This document shows, piece after piece, positions 45,384-53,660 of a stretch of 64,000 nt of DNA; the stretch's first letter is position 1; each line of letters starts with the position of its first letter. A program made the translations under genes and the position numbers. A model generated the notes under the pieces. The model was not told the origin of the DNA. It ran no database searches and saw nothing but the letters and a program-made list of their open reading frames with translations. This DNA is from Mesorhizobium sp. WSM4313 (GTDB taxonomy: Bacteria > Pseudomonadota > Alphaproteobacteria > Rhizobiales > Rhizobiaceae), in contig NZ_NSFT01000001.1 of assembly GCF_002294725.1 (NCBI RefSeq), positions 124,001 through 188,000 of the forward strand, given 5' to 3'.

Positions 45384-45417
45384 CTCTCGCCACAGAGAGT
45401 GGCGCCGCAGGATTGGC

Positions 45418-45444
45418 AAAGGCCGGACCGATGTCCGGCCTTTT
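45418..45444 (+). terminator. rho-independent terminator
   Basis: AAAGGCCGGAC-CGAT-GTCCGGCCTTT, an 11-base perfect stem with a 4-base loop followed by TTAT. It ends the transcript of the small exported protein and separates it from the prenyltransferase locus. The following 200 bases (45445-45643) hold no gene and probably contain that locus's promoter. Confidence 0.85.
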
Positions 45445-45643
45445 ATCGTTTCCGGTAGCCGACACTTAACGACGATGGCGAAAAACCGGTAGGACAATGC
45501 TCTGCAACCGGACGTTTTAACGTTCGCTGCGTCATGACCCGCTATATCCGACCCGAGGACGCCGGCATACGGCGTGGGTTGAGTTGGCGCGTGATCTTTC
45601 CGTGATCGGAGTTTTGGGATCCGCGCTCGATCGGGGCAGGGCA

Positions 45644-47077
45644 ATGGACGCGAGGTCGGACAGGAACGCAATTCCGCTTGCGGTCGATCTCGACGGTACG
45701 CTGATCGCAACGGACCTTCTGTGGGAAGGCCTGTTCATCCTGCTCAAGAAGAACCCGCTCTATGTCTTTCTCCTGCCACTCTGGCTGATCGGCGGGCCGG
45801 CCCGGCTGAAGCAGGAAATCGCCGGCCGCATCGACATTGACCCGGCCTCGCTGCCTTACCGCCAGGATCTGCTTGACCGGCTGCGCGCCGAGCATCGGGA
45901 GGGTCGCAAGATCGTGCTGGCGACGGGAACGCCGCGCAAATTCGCGGAGGCGATCGCGGCGCATCTCGGCATTTTCGATCATGTGCTGGCGACCGACGGT
46001 CCGCACAACATGACCTCCGGCAGGAAATGCGCGGCACTTGTCGCCGCCTATGGCGATGCGGGCTTCGACTATGCCGGCAACAGCCGCCACGACCTCAAAG
46101 TGTTCGATGCAGCGCGCAACGCGCTCGTGGTGGCGCCCGACCGCAGCGCCCGGCGCTGGCAGGCGGCGCATCAAACCGATGCCATGCCCGCACCGAGGCC
46201 GGCGCTGAGGACCTACGTCAAGATGCTGCGCATGCATCAGTGGCTGAAGAACGCGCTGATCGCCGTGCCGATGGTGCTGTCGCACGAATATTTCAACCCG
46301 AACATGATCTGGGAGTGCCTGCTGGCGTTCGTTTCTTTCAGCGCCGCGGCGTCCGCCATCTATATCCTCAACGACTTCTTCGACTTGGCGCTCGACCGCA
46401 AGCATCCGACCAAGCGCAACCGGCCTTTCGCCAGCGGCGCATTGTCGATCCCATTCGGTCTCGGCGCGATCGCCGCGCTGCTTGCGATCGGCATCGCCGC
46501 CGGCCTCTTCCTTCCGATCGAATTCCTTGGCGTGCTTGCCGGCTATCTGGTCGTCACCACCGCCTATTCGCTGTCGTTCAAGCGCATGCTTCTGATCGAT
46601 GTGCTGACGCTCGCGGGCCTCTACACGATCCGCGTGCTGGCGGGCGCGGCCGCCACCGGCGTCGACGTGTCCTTCTGGCTGCTTGCCTTCTCGATCTTCT
46701 TCTTCCTGTCGCTGGCGCTGGTGAAGCGCTTCGTCGAGTTGCGCACCACGGCCATCCCGCCCGGCGAGCGCATCGCCGGCCGCGGCTATCGCACCGAGGA
46801 CCAGGAGATCGTCGCCCAGGCAGGCATGGCGTCGGCTTTCTCCTCGGCGCTGGTCCTGGCGCTCTATATGGACAGCCCGGCGGTGCGCGAGCTCTATCCG
46901 CATCCCTGGCTGATATGGCCGCTGGCGCCGATCGTGCTTTACCTGACGATGCGTGTCTGGATCCTCGCCCGCCGCGACGAGATGCATGACGACCCGGTCG
47001 TCTTCATCATCCGCGACTGGCGCAGCCAGATCGTCGTCGCCATCGGCGCGGTCTTCCTCGTCGCCGGAGGCTGGTGA
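45644..47077 (+). CDS. HAD phosphatase - UbiA prenyltransferase fusion (DPPR-synthase-like)
   Basis: 477 residues, two fused domains. Residues 10-170 are a HAD hydrolase: PLAVDLDGTL (Asp15/Asp17), VLATGT and FDYAGNSRHDL for the metal aspartate. Residues 190-477 are a UbiA membrane prenyltransferase with about nine helices. The first Asp motif NDFFDLALDRKHPTKRNRPFASG (243-265) and second motif LIDVLTLAGLYTIRVLAG match decaprenyl-phosphate phosphoribosyltransferase of mycobacteria (Rv3806c) better than quinone or heme enzymes. Inference: PRPP plus polyprenyl phosphate gives the phosphoribosyl lipid, and the HAD domain removes the 5'-phosphate. ATG at 45644 with GGGGCAGGG upstream. The stop overlaps the next start (TGATG). 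Confidence 0.85.
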   Translation: MDARSDRNAIPLAVDLDGTLIATDLLWEGLFILLKKNPLYVFLLPLWLIGGPARLKQEIAGRIDIDPASLPYRQDLLDRLRAEHREGRKIVLATGTPRKFAEAIAAHLGIFDHVLATDGPHNMTSGRKCAALVAAYGDAGFDYAGNSRHDLKVFDAARNALVVAPDRSARRWQAAHQTDAMPAPRPALRTYVKMLRMHQWLKNALIAVPMVLSHEYFNPNMIWECLLAFVSFSAAASAIYILNDFFDLALDRKHPTKRNRPFASGALSIPFGLGAIAALLAIGIAAGLFLPIEFLGVLAGYLVVTTAYSLSFKRMLLIDVLTLAGLYTIRVLAGAAATGVDVSFWLLAFSIFFFLSLALVKRFVELRTTAIPPGERIAGRGYRTEDQEIVAQAGMASAFSSALVLALYMDSPAVRELYPHPWLIWPLAPIVLYLTMRVWILARRDEMHDDPVVFIIRDWRSQIVVAIGAVFLVAGGW

Positions 47078-48429
47078 TGAGGCACGAGCGCTTCGCCAGC
47101 TTCGGACTGGCGACGCCGCCGGCGCGCAAGGCGATCCCGGCGGACGAGGCGATCGCCCTGCTTAAGCGCGGCGAGGCGAAGACCGGGTCGCTGCTCGGAT
47201 ACGGCAATGGCCGCTCCTACGGCGACAGTTGCCAGAACGATGCCGGCATGGTGGTCGACATGCGGCCGCTCAACCGCATCCGTTCCTTCAACGCCGAGAC
47301 CGGCGTGCTCGAGGCCGATGCCGGCACGCTGCTTTGCGATATCATCGCTCATGCCGCGCCCTACGGCTTCTTTCCGGCCGTGGTTCCAGGTACCCAGTTC
47401 GTGACGCTGGGCGGCGCGATCGCCAACGACGTCCACGGCAAGAACCATCATCGGCGCGGCACCTTCGGCTGCCATGTCGAGGCTTTGACGCTGCTTCGGT
47501 CCGACGGCCGGACCTATCGCTGCTCGCAGACCGACAATGTCCGATTGTTCGGAGCGACGATCGGCGGCATGGGGCTGACCGGGCTTATCCTGTCGGCATC
47601 GATCAAGCTGATGCGGGTGCCCTCGCTCGACATAGTGGAAAGGGCGACGCGGTTTCGCGATCTCGGCGAATTCTTCGATCTTGCCGAGGCTGCCGACCAG
47701 GCCAACGAATATGCCGTCGCCTGGATCGATCAGCTTGCCAGCGGACATGGGCACGGTCGCGGGCTGTTGTTCACGGGCAACCATGCCGAACACGGCTCGC
47801 ACGCGGCGGCGCGCGCCGGCAGCCGGTTCTCCGTGCCGGTGCAGCTACCATTCAATGTCCTCAATCGGCCCTTCCTCACCGTCTTCAACGCGGCCTACCG
47901 CTGGAAGAAGGGCAAGTCCCAGGCTCCGCACCAGGCAGGCTATCAAGGCTTCTTCTTTCCGCTCGACGGGGTCCGCGACTGGAACCGGCTCTACGGGCCG
48001 CGCGGGCTTTTCCAGCACCAAAGCGTGGTGCCGGAGGCGAATGCACGCCGCATCGTGCCCGTGCTGCTCGACGCCGCAAGGCGGGCAGGGCAGGGGTCGT
48101 TCCTCACAGTGCTCAAACGCTTCGGCGATGTCCGCTCGCCGGCGCTGCTGTCGTTCCCGGGGCCCGGCTACACGCTGACGCTCGATTTCCCCAACCGGGG
48201 CGAAAGGACGTTGCGGCTGCTCGCCGAACTCGACCGCATCGCAGTCGAGGCGGGCGGCGCGGTGAACCCCTACAAGGACGCCCGCATGGGACCTGAGACA
48301 TTCGCCGCGTCGTTCCCGCAATGGCAGCAGCTGGAGGCGCTTCGCGACCCTGCTTTTCTGTCGAGCTTCTGGATACGGACGGCAAAAAGACTGGATGCAA
48401 CGAAAGGTGTTTTTGAAGCCGAAGAATAG
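47077..48429 (+). CDS. FAD-linked oxidase, DprE1-like (decaprenylphosphoryl-ribose 2'-oxidase family)
   Basis: 450 residues. FAD-binding segments GYGNGRSYGDSCQNDAG (41-57) and FPAVVPGTQFVTLGGAIAND (99-118) are followed by VHGKNHHRRGTFGCHV. The catalytic region includes GLFQHQSVVP and NPYKDARM with Lys400 at the place of the essential lysine of DprE1. At the position of the cysteine hit by benzothiazinones in the mycobacterial enzyme this protein has threonine (GYTLTLDFP, Thr368). In mycobacteria DprE1 oxidises the ribosyl lipid at C2'. Coupled to the UbiA fusion by TGATG with GGAGG upstream. Lies in the right order for that pathway. Confidence 0.85.
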   Translation: MRHERFASFGLATPPARKAIPADEAIALLKRGEAKTGSLLGYGNGRSYGDSCQNDAGMVVDMRPLNRIRSFNAETGVLEADAGTLLCDIIAHAAPYGFFPAVVPGTQFVTLGGAIANDVHGKNHHRRGTFGCHVEALTLLRSDGRTYRCSQTDNVRLFGATIGGMGLTGLILSASIKLMRVPSLDIVERATRFRDLGEFFDLAEAADQANEYAVAWIDQLASGHGHGRGLLFTGNHAEHGSHAAARAGSRFSVPVQLPFNVLNRPFLTVFNAAYRWKKGKSQAPHQAGYQGFFFPLDGVRDWNRLYGPRGLFQHQSVVPEANARRIVPVLLDAARRAGQGSFLTVLKRFGDVRSPALLSFPGPGYTLTLDFPNRGERTLRLLAELDRIAVEAGGAVNPYKDARMGPETFAASFPQWQQLEALRDPAFLSSFWIRTAKRLDATKGVFEAEE

Positions 48430-48447
48430 ATAAAGGTCAGATAAATC

Positions 48448-48522
48448 ATGGTGAATGAAAGGTTATACCGTGATTTACTCAAAGCATCGTCGAAGCTTCA
48501 CGAAATCTTTGTGGATTTGTAA
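48448..48522 (+). CDS. possible 24-residue micro-ORF in AT-rich gap
   Basis: ATG at 48448, preceded by AAAGG about ten bases upstream, encodes MVNERLYRDLLKASSKLHEI plus four residues, ending TAA. Codons are AT-rich and unlike the neighbours, so it may be chance. The whole 123-base gap between the oxidase and transporter genes is AT-rich and could instead hold an internal promoter. Confidence 0.15.
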   Translation: MVNERLYRDLLKASSKLHEIFVDL

Positions 48523-48552
48523 TAGGACCGCCCAAGAGGCGGGGTGGCAACA

Positions 48553-49002
48553 ATGAAATACATAATATTCATTATCTTCACGGTCATGACCAATGCCGCA
48601 GCGCAGCTGATGCTGAAGCAGGGCATGATGTCGATGGGGCCGGTCTCCTTCGAGGGCGTCAATCCGCTCGTCAAGCTCTTGCAGATCGTGTTCAGCCCCT
48701 GGGTGTTCCTCGGCCTGTGCACCTTCGTCATCTCGATGGCATCGCATCTCTACGTGCTGTCCAAGGTCGAGCTCAGCTTCGCCTATCCGTTCCTCAGCCT
48801 CGCTTATGTCGCCGTGGCGATTTTCGCCTATTTCGTCTTCCGCGAGGACCTCAATGGCTGGCGCATCGCCGGCATCGCCTGCATCTGCGTCGGCACGGTG
48901 CTGATCGCGCAAAGTGGCCGGGAAATGGGTGGGCGCGGGCATGAGGACCAGACAGCATCCATCAATCCCGACAAGATCGGCATAAGCGAGATCGTTCGAT
49001 GA
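48553..49002 (+). CDS. small DMT/SMR-type membrane protein (EamA-like, possible lipid-sugar flippase)
   Basis: 149 residues with four membrane helices in about 110 residues, then a soluble tail. MTNAAAQLMLKQGMMSMGP in helix 1 and VELSFAYPFLSLAYVAVAIFAYFVFREDLNGWRIAG in the last two helices are typical of the small drug/metabolite transporter group that includes ArnE/ArnF. Those proteins move polyprenyl-phosphate sugars across the inner membrane. In this locus it would flip the pentosyl lipid. ATG at 48553 chosen; a GTG three codons earlier has AGAGG at better spacing and remains possible. The end overlaps the next start by four bases. Confidence 0.8.
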   Translation: MKYIIFIIFTVMTNAAAQLMLKQGMMSMGPVSFEGVNPLVKLLQIVFSPWVFLGLCTFVISMASHLYVLSKVELSFAYPFLSLAYVAVAIFAYFVFREDLNGWRIAGIACICVGTVLIAQSGREMGGRGHEDQTASINPDKIGISEIVR

Positions 49003-50006
49003 GACATGTGATTTTCGGCGGCGACGGCTTCGTCGGCCGCCACCTTGCCCCCAAGCTCGCCGCCGATGGCGAGACCGTCGTCGTCGCCGATATCGTCAAG
49101 AGCGACCTGCCGCATTACCGCTCCATGCGTTTCGTCACCTGCGACGTCACCGATCCGGTCTCGGTCGCGGCGGTCGGCCTCAGGACCGACGACATCGTCT
49201 ACAATCTATCGGCGAAGATGCTGTCGCCGATCCAGGTGCGCGCCAAGCGGCACGATTTCTTCTTCCCGGTGAATTTCCACGGCACCGAGAATATCATCCA
49301 GGCGATGGACAGGGCCGGCGCGCAGAGGCTCGTCCACTATACGACCGACATGATCTACGGCCACACGGTTATGCTGCCGATGACCGAAGATCATCCGGTG
49401 GCGCCGCTCGGCGAGTACGGGCTGTCGAAGCTCAAGACCGAGGAGCTTGCCGCCGAATGGCGCAAGCGCGGCATGTCGATCTCGCTGTTCAGGCCGCGCC
49501 TGATCATCGGGCCCGGCCGTCTTGGCATCCTGGAAAAGCTTTTCAAGCTGATCGACTGGAACCTGCCGGTGCCGATGATCGGTTCGGGCCGGAACCCCTA
49601 CCAGTTCATCTCGGTGTTCGATTGCGCCGAAGCCGCCCGCGCGGCCTGGAAAGCCGGCGTGCCGAACGAGGCCTACAATCTGGGCTCGCTCAATCCGCCG
49701 CCAGTCAAAAAACTGCTCGGCGATCTGATCCGCCATGCCGGCTCCAAGTCGATCCTGCTGCCGACGCCCGGCTGGGCGGTCAAGCGCACGCTCGACCTGC
49801 TCGACTGGTTGAACATGCCGATCATGGATCCGGAACAGTATCTGATCGCGGACGAGGAATGCGTGCTCGATGTTTCCAAGGCCGAGCGTCAGCTTGGCTG
49901 GGTGCCGCAATATCGCGACGAGGACATGCTGATCGCCGCCTACAACGAATATCGCGCCAAGATGGACGGCCACGCCGTCGCCACCAGACAGGTTCCCGCC
50001 GAATAG
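48999..50006 (+). CDS. NAD-dependent epimerase/dehydratase (extended SDR)
   Basis: 335 residues. HVIFGGDGFVGRHLAPKL gives the GxxGxxG NAD loop, and VVVADIVKSDLPHY the acidic residue at the end of strand 2 that favours NAD(H). VHYTTDMIYG and YGLSKLKTE supply the Ser/Thr and Tyr-X3-Lys catalytic set; FRPRLIIGPGRLG, YQFISVFDCAEA and YNLGS follow. Could act as the keto-reductase after DprE1 or as an epimerase of a nucleotide or lipid sugar. Classical DprE2 is a shorter SDR, so this would be a different solution. Coupled to the transporter gene by a four-base overlap. Confidence 0.85.
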   Translation: MRHVIFGGDGFVGRHLAPKLAADGETVVVADIVKSDLPHYRSMRFVTCDVTDPVSVAAVGLRTDDIVYNLSAKMLSPIQVRAKRHDFFFPVNFHGTENIIQAMDRAGAQRLVHYTTDMIYGHTVMLPMTEDHPVAPLGEYGLSKLKTEELAAEWRKRGMSISLFRPRLIIGPGRLGILEKLFKLIDWNLPVPMIGSGRNPYQFISVFDCAEAARAAWKAGVPNEAYNLGSLNPPPVKKLLGDLIRHAGSKSILLPTPGWAVKRTLDLLDWLNMPIMDPEQYLIADEECVLDVSKAERQLGWVPQYRDEDMLIAAYNEYRAKMDGHAVATRQVPAE

Positions 50007-50029
50007 AGCGCGAAGGGGAGATTTTTCAG

Positions 50030-51505
50030 ATGACCGTCATGGCCAAGCCGGAACATACCGGAACACGCACGCTGGTCGACGCGCCGGCGCTTTCGCCCAC
50101 AGCAATCGCCAAGCCCGATCTGATCAGCGTCGAGCAGGCCAAGGCGATGGACGTCGCCCGCATCACCGACCTGTTCAAGGCTCATCTCAACCCTGGACAG
50201 CTGCATTTCATGAAGCTGCTCGGCTTTCACAAGGTCAAGATCGAGCACGCCGAGGGCATGTTCTATATCGACCAGAACGGCCGCAGGATCCTCGATTTCT
50301 TCGGCGGCTTCGGCTCGCTGGCCTTCGGCCACAACCACCCGCGCATTTTGGAAGCCCGGAAGAAATTCCAGGAGGAGAAGCGCCAGGAGATCGCCATCGC
50401 CTTCATGTCGCAATATGCGGCAGCGCTTGCGCACAACATCGCCAAGTGCTCGCCCGGCGATCTCGACATGGTGTTCCTGGGCTCGTCGGGTTCTGAGGCC
50501 ATGGAAGCGGCGGTGAAGCTCGCCGAGCGCGCCGCGGGCCCGAAGCGGCCGAAAATCGTCTATGCCGAGAATTCCTTCCACGGCAAGACCAAGGGCGTGC
50601 TGGCGATCACCGACGGCCAGCTCTACCGCGCCGATTTCAAGGTCGCAGACAATGTCGTGCGCGTTCCTTTCGCCGACATCGACGCGGTCGAGCGGCTGTT
50701 CAAGAGCAATCCGGAGATCGGCGTCATCGTGCTGGAAACCATCCAGGGCGGCGGCGGCATCATCCAGGCGCCCACGGAGTACTGGCAGAAGCTGCGCGCG
50801 CTTTGCGACCGCTATGGCGTTCTGTGGGTCGCCGACGAAGTGCAGTGCGGCTATGGCCGCTCGGGCCGCTTCTATGCTTTCGAGCATTACGGCGTGGTGC
50901 CGGATGTGACGGCGCTGGCGAAATCGCTGGGCGCCGGCAAGGCGGCGGTCGGGGCGATGATCGCCAGGCGCGACATCTACATGAAGGCCTATGGCACGCC
51001 GAAGACGGCGATGATCCACGCCATGGCGACTTTCGGCGGCATGGGCGAGGCCTGCGTCACCGCGATCGAGGGCGTCAACGTGCTCTATGACGAAGGGCTG
51101 ATCGACAACGCCGCTTCGACGGGCGACTACCTTCTGCAGCGGCTGCAGGCGCTGAAGGAAAAATACCCGAAGATCATCAAGGACGTGCGCGGCAAGGGTT
51201 TTATGATCGGGCTTGAGTTCCACGACTTCTCGCAGACCCTGCCGATGGTGCTCAGACCGGTGGTGAGCGTGCTTGACGACAAGCTAAAAGGCTCGCTGTC
51301 GGGCTTCGTCGGCTCGCTGCTGTTGCGCGACTATGACGTGCTCGTCGCCTTCACAGAATACAACCGCAACGTCATCCGGCTCGAGCCGCCGCTTATCTGC
51401 CAGTCCGAGCATGTCGACCGCTTCGTCGACGCCTTCGACAGCCTGTTGTCGCGCGGCATCGTGGCGATCGTGAAGGACTTCGTGAAAAGCCAGGTCGGTA
51501 AATAG
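50030..51505 (+). CDS. class III (ornithine/GABA-type) PLP aminotransferase
   Basis: 491 residues. FFGGFGSLAFGHNHPRILEA, FLGSSGSEAMEAAVKLAERA (cofactor phosphate), VLWVADEVQCGYGRSGRFYAFEH (PLP Asp) and ALAKSLGAGKAAVGAM (Schiff-base lysine) are diagnostic. The C-terminal part contains LLRDYDVLVAFTEYNRNVIRLEPPLI. The N-terminal 45 residues before the domain are extra. Class III enzymes usually act on terminal amines or aldehydes; here it could aminate a keto sugar or make an amino-modified group for the glycolipid. Hopanoid HpnO belongs to this class, but no hopanoid genes are here. AAGGGGAG precedes the ATG; 23 bases after the SDR gene. Confidence 0.85.
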   Translation: MTVMAKPEHTGTRTLVDAPALSPTAIAKPDLISVEQAKAMDVARITDLFKAHLNPGQLHFMKLLGFHKVKIEHAEGMFYIDQNGRRILDFFGGFGSLAFGHNHPRILEARKKFQEEKRQEIAIAFMSQYAAALAHNIAKCSPGDLDMVFLGSSGSEAMEAAVKLAERAAGPKRPKIVYAENSFHGKTKGVLAITDGQLYRADFKVADNVVRVPFADIDAVERLFKSNPEIGVIVLETIQGGGGIIQAPTEYWQKLRALCDRYGVLWVADEVQCGYGRSGRFYAFEHYGVVPDVTALAKSLGAGKAAVGAMIARRDIYMKAYGTPKTAMIHAMATFGGMGEACVTAIEGVNVLYDEGLIDNAASTGDYLLQRLQALKEKYPKIIKDVRGKGFMIGLEFHDFSQTLPMVLRPVVSVLDDKLKGSLSGFVGSLLLRDYDVLVAFTEYNRNVIRLEPPLICQSEHVDRFVDAFDSLLSRGIVAIVKDFVKSQVGK

Positions 51506-51517
51506 AGGCCGCCGAGG

Positions 51518-52750
51518 ATGCTGACCAGGCCGTCCGCTCCGACCAATCCGCTGGAACGATTGACCGGCGCCGGCCTGGCGTGGGGCGAGGGGATTTATGC
51601 GCGGTGGGCCGCAACGATCGGGGCGATTGCGTTTTCGCTCTATATCCTGCTGACCGCCGCAACCGCCTGGTTCATGCCCGACGCCAACTGGGACATGCTG
51701 CCCTATCTGGCGATCGCCGAGGAAGGCGCCTATCCCGATCCGCAGGCTCTGCACGACTATGCCTACGGCACGGTCAAGGCCGGCGTGGCGGCCGGCGATT
51801 ACAAGGCGCTGACCGACGACGGCGCCGGCTTCCGCAGCCATATGGCGCAGAATGCCGCCGATTTCCATTCGCTGCTCGGCATGTACCGGATCAAGTTCCT
51901 CTATGCCGAAATTCTTTCCGGCCTCAGCCATGTCGTCTCGCCGGTCGAGGCGATGCGGCTGGTGCAGGTGGTTTCCGTGCTTCTGTTCGGCGCCATTACG
52001 CTCGCTTGGCTGCGCGCCGCGGACGCGCTGGCGCTGGCGCCTGTCGTCGGCGCCTTGCTGATCATGGCCGATTTCGGCGATGCGGCGCGGGCCTCGACGC
52101 CGGACCTTCTGTGCTCGGCACTATTCCTCGGCGGTGTCTTCGCCTATGTGCGCAAGCGCGAGGCGGCGACGGCGGTCCTGCTGTTCCTTGCTTTCCTAGC
52201 CAGACCCGACAACATCGTCTTCCTCGCCATTTTTGCGGCGCTGCTCGTCGCTTTCCGTGAGAGGGCATGGGGCGCGCTGGCAGGCTTCGCGGCCTCCTTC
52301 ATTGCTTATTTCGTCATTTCGCATTGGGCCCAGCATCCCGGCTGGTGGCCGCATCTTTGGTTCTCCCGCATCGAGCAGCATTACAAGATGGACGGGTTCG
52401 AACCGCCGTTCTCGGTGACGGCCTATCTCAAGGCCTTCGCCGCCTCGGTGGTGCGTGCCATCAACGTCAACAGCTGGGTCGGCGTGTCGGTTCTGGCACT
52501 GGCCGGATGGTACGGCTTGAGCCGCGCCGGTTTCCGGCTCGACCGCCGCGCCGGCATCCTGCTGGCGGCGCTTGTGCTCGGCGTGCTGGCGAAATTCGCC
52601 GTCTTCCCGATCCACGACAGCCGCATCTACTTCCCCAATCTTCTGCCGCCCTTCCTGCTGCTTGCCGCGCCGCTGATGGCGCTGTGGGCATCGGCAAGCC
52701 AGGGCAGGCACCGCGCCGCGCTGCAGGTCATTCCCGGAGACAAGTCATGA
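51518..52750 (+). CDS. polytopic membrane protein, GT-C glycosyltransferase-like
   Basis: 410 residues with about ten membrane helices. After the first helix (about 30-50) comes a large extracytoplasmic loop beginning FMPDANWDMLPYLAIAEEG. An acidic residue in this loop is the catalytic feature of GT-C enzymes that use polyprenyl-phosphate sugars, but I cannot assign a named family with certainty. IHDSRIYFPNLLPPFLL in a late loop resembles the region before the last helices of GT39/ArnT-like proteins. In this locus it is the natural candidate to transfer the flipped pentose to an acceptor. Starts 12 bases after the aminotransferase; its stop overlaps the next start (ATGA). Confidence 0.6.
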   Translation: MLTRPSAPTNPLERLTGAGLAWGEGIYARWAATIGAIAFSLYILLTAATAWFMPDANWDMLPYLAIAEEGAYPDPQALHDYAYGTVKAGVAAGDYKALTDDGAGFRSHMAQNAADFHSLLGMYRIKFLYAEILSGLSHVVSPVEAMRLVQVVSVLLFGAITLAWLRAADALALAPVVGALLIMADFGDAARASTPDLLCSALFLGGVFAYVRKREAATAVLLFLAFLARPDNIVFLAIFAALLVAFRERAWGALAGFAASFIAYFVISHWAQHPGWWPHLWFSRIEQHYKMDGFEPPFSVTAYLKAFAASVVRAINVNSWVGVSVLALAGWYGLSRAGFRLDRRAGILLAALVLGVLAKFAVFPIHDSRIYFPNLLPPFLLLAAPLMALWASASQGRHRAALQVIPGDKS

Positions 52751-53505
52751 ACTCGCTTTCCAGTCTCGCGCGCGTTCTTCTGTCGCTCGGCCTTCCGGCC
52801 GGCCTGCTCGATCGCGGCCCCTCTCTGCATGGCACGAAATTCCTCGCCAAGGCGGCGCTTAAGGCACGGTTCGGCGGCAACGGCCGGCCGTTCCAGATGG
52901 TCAATGTCGGCGCCTGCGACGGCGCGCTGTTCGACGACGTAACACCCTGGCTGCACCGGATCCCCGGAGCGTGCGCGATGCTGGTCGAGCCGATCCCGTA
53001 CAATCAGAAGCGGCTGCGCGCCAATTATCCGGATGCCAGCCGCTTCGTCATAGAGCCGGTGGCGGTGACCAGGACCAAGGGCACGATCACGGTCCATACA
53101 TTCGATGCCGCGGCGCTTGAAGCCGGCACGCTGCCGATCGAGTTCATCGGCTGCTCGTCGGTCACCGACACCAATCTGATGTCGGGCAAGAACGCCTGGG
53201 GCGAGGCCGACGGCAATTTCAACAAGTTCGCGCCGCACTTGAAGGATATCGAGGTGCCGTCCGAAACCTTGCAGACTTTGCTCGACCGCAATGGCATCAC
53301 CCACATTGACGCTTTCCTGGTCGACTGCGAAGGCGCCGACTGGATGGTGTTCGAACAGCTTGACCTTGGCCGCTATCGTCCGGGCATGATCAAGATCGAG
53401 GTCGGCGCGCTGCCTGCGGCCGAGATCGGCCAGGTCGTGGTAAAACTGAAGACCGCGGGCTACCAGGTCGGCTTCCAGGCAGAGGACGTTTGGGCATTCG
53501 CCTGA
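52747..53505 (+). CDS. FkbM-family methyltransferase
   Basis: 252 residues. FQMVNVGACDGALFDDVTPWL gives the SAM-binding loop, MLVEPIPYNQKRLRANYP the acidic end of strand 2, and IDAFLVDCEGADWMVFEQLD the FkbM-type segment. Family members O-methylate sugars or other secondary-metabolite and glycan hydroxyls. Coupled to the GT-C-like gene by ATGA and last in the seven-gene run, it probably methylates the sugar product. The 155 bases after it, up to the next gene, hold no clear terminator. Confidence 0.85.
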   Translation: MNSLSSLARVLLSLGLPAGLLDRGPSLHGTKFLAKAALKARFGGNGRPFQMVNVGACDGALFDDVTPWLHRIPGACAMLVEPIPYNQKRLRANYPDASRFVIEPVAVTRTKGTITVHTFDAAALEAGTLPIEFIGCSSVTDTNLMSGKNAWGEADGNFNKFAPHLKDIEVPSETLQTLLDRNGITHIDAFLVDCEGADWMVFEQLDLGRYRPGMIKIEVGALPAAEIGQVVVKLKTAGYQVGFQAEDVWAFA

Positions 53506-53660
53506 GCGTCACCGCATCCGGTGTTGCGCTTGCGCGCCGGGTCGCGCCGTACCTGCGGCGTGTCGCAAACAGGCGGTAGCTCAATCCGCGTCCTCTGCAT
53601 ATTGTGCGCCATTCGAAGGGCGCGCAAACGCGCCCGTCCATCATTCCGGAGTCGCGGGCA

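Noticed and set aside
50030..51505. Hopanoid aminotransferase HpnO
   Set aside because: Same class III family, but no squalene or hopanoid genes lie nearby and the context is a glycolipid locus.
45644..53505. Nodulation (noe/nod) island
   Set aside because: The early steps resemble noe arabinosylation genes, but there is no nodABC, nod box or nodD and no sign of symbiosis-island mobility genes.
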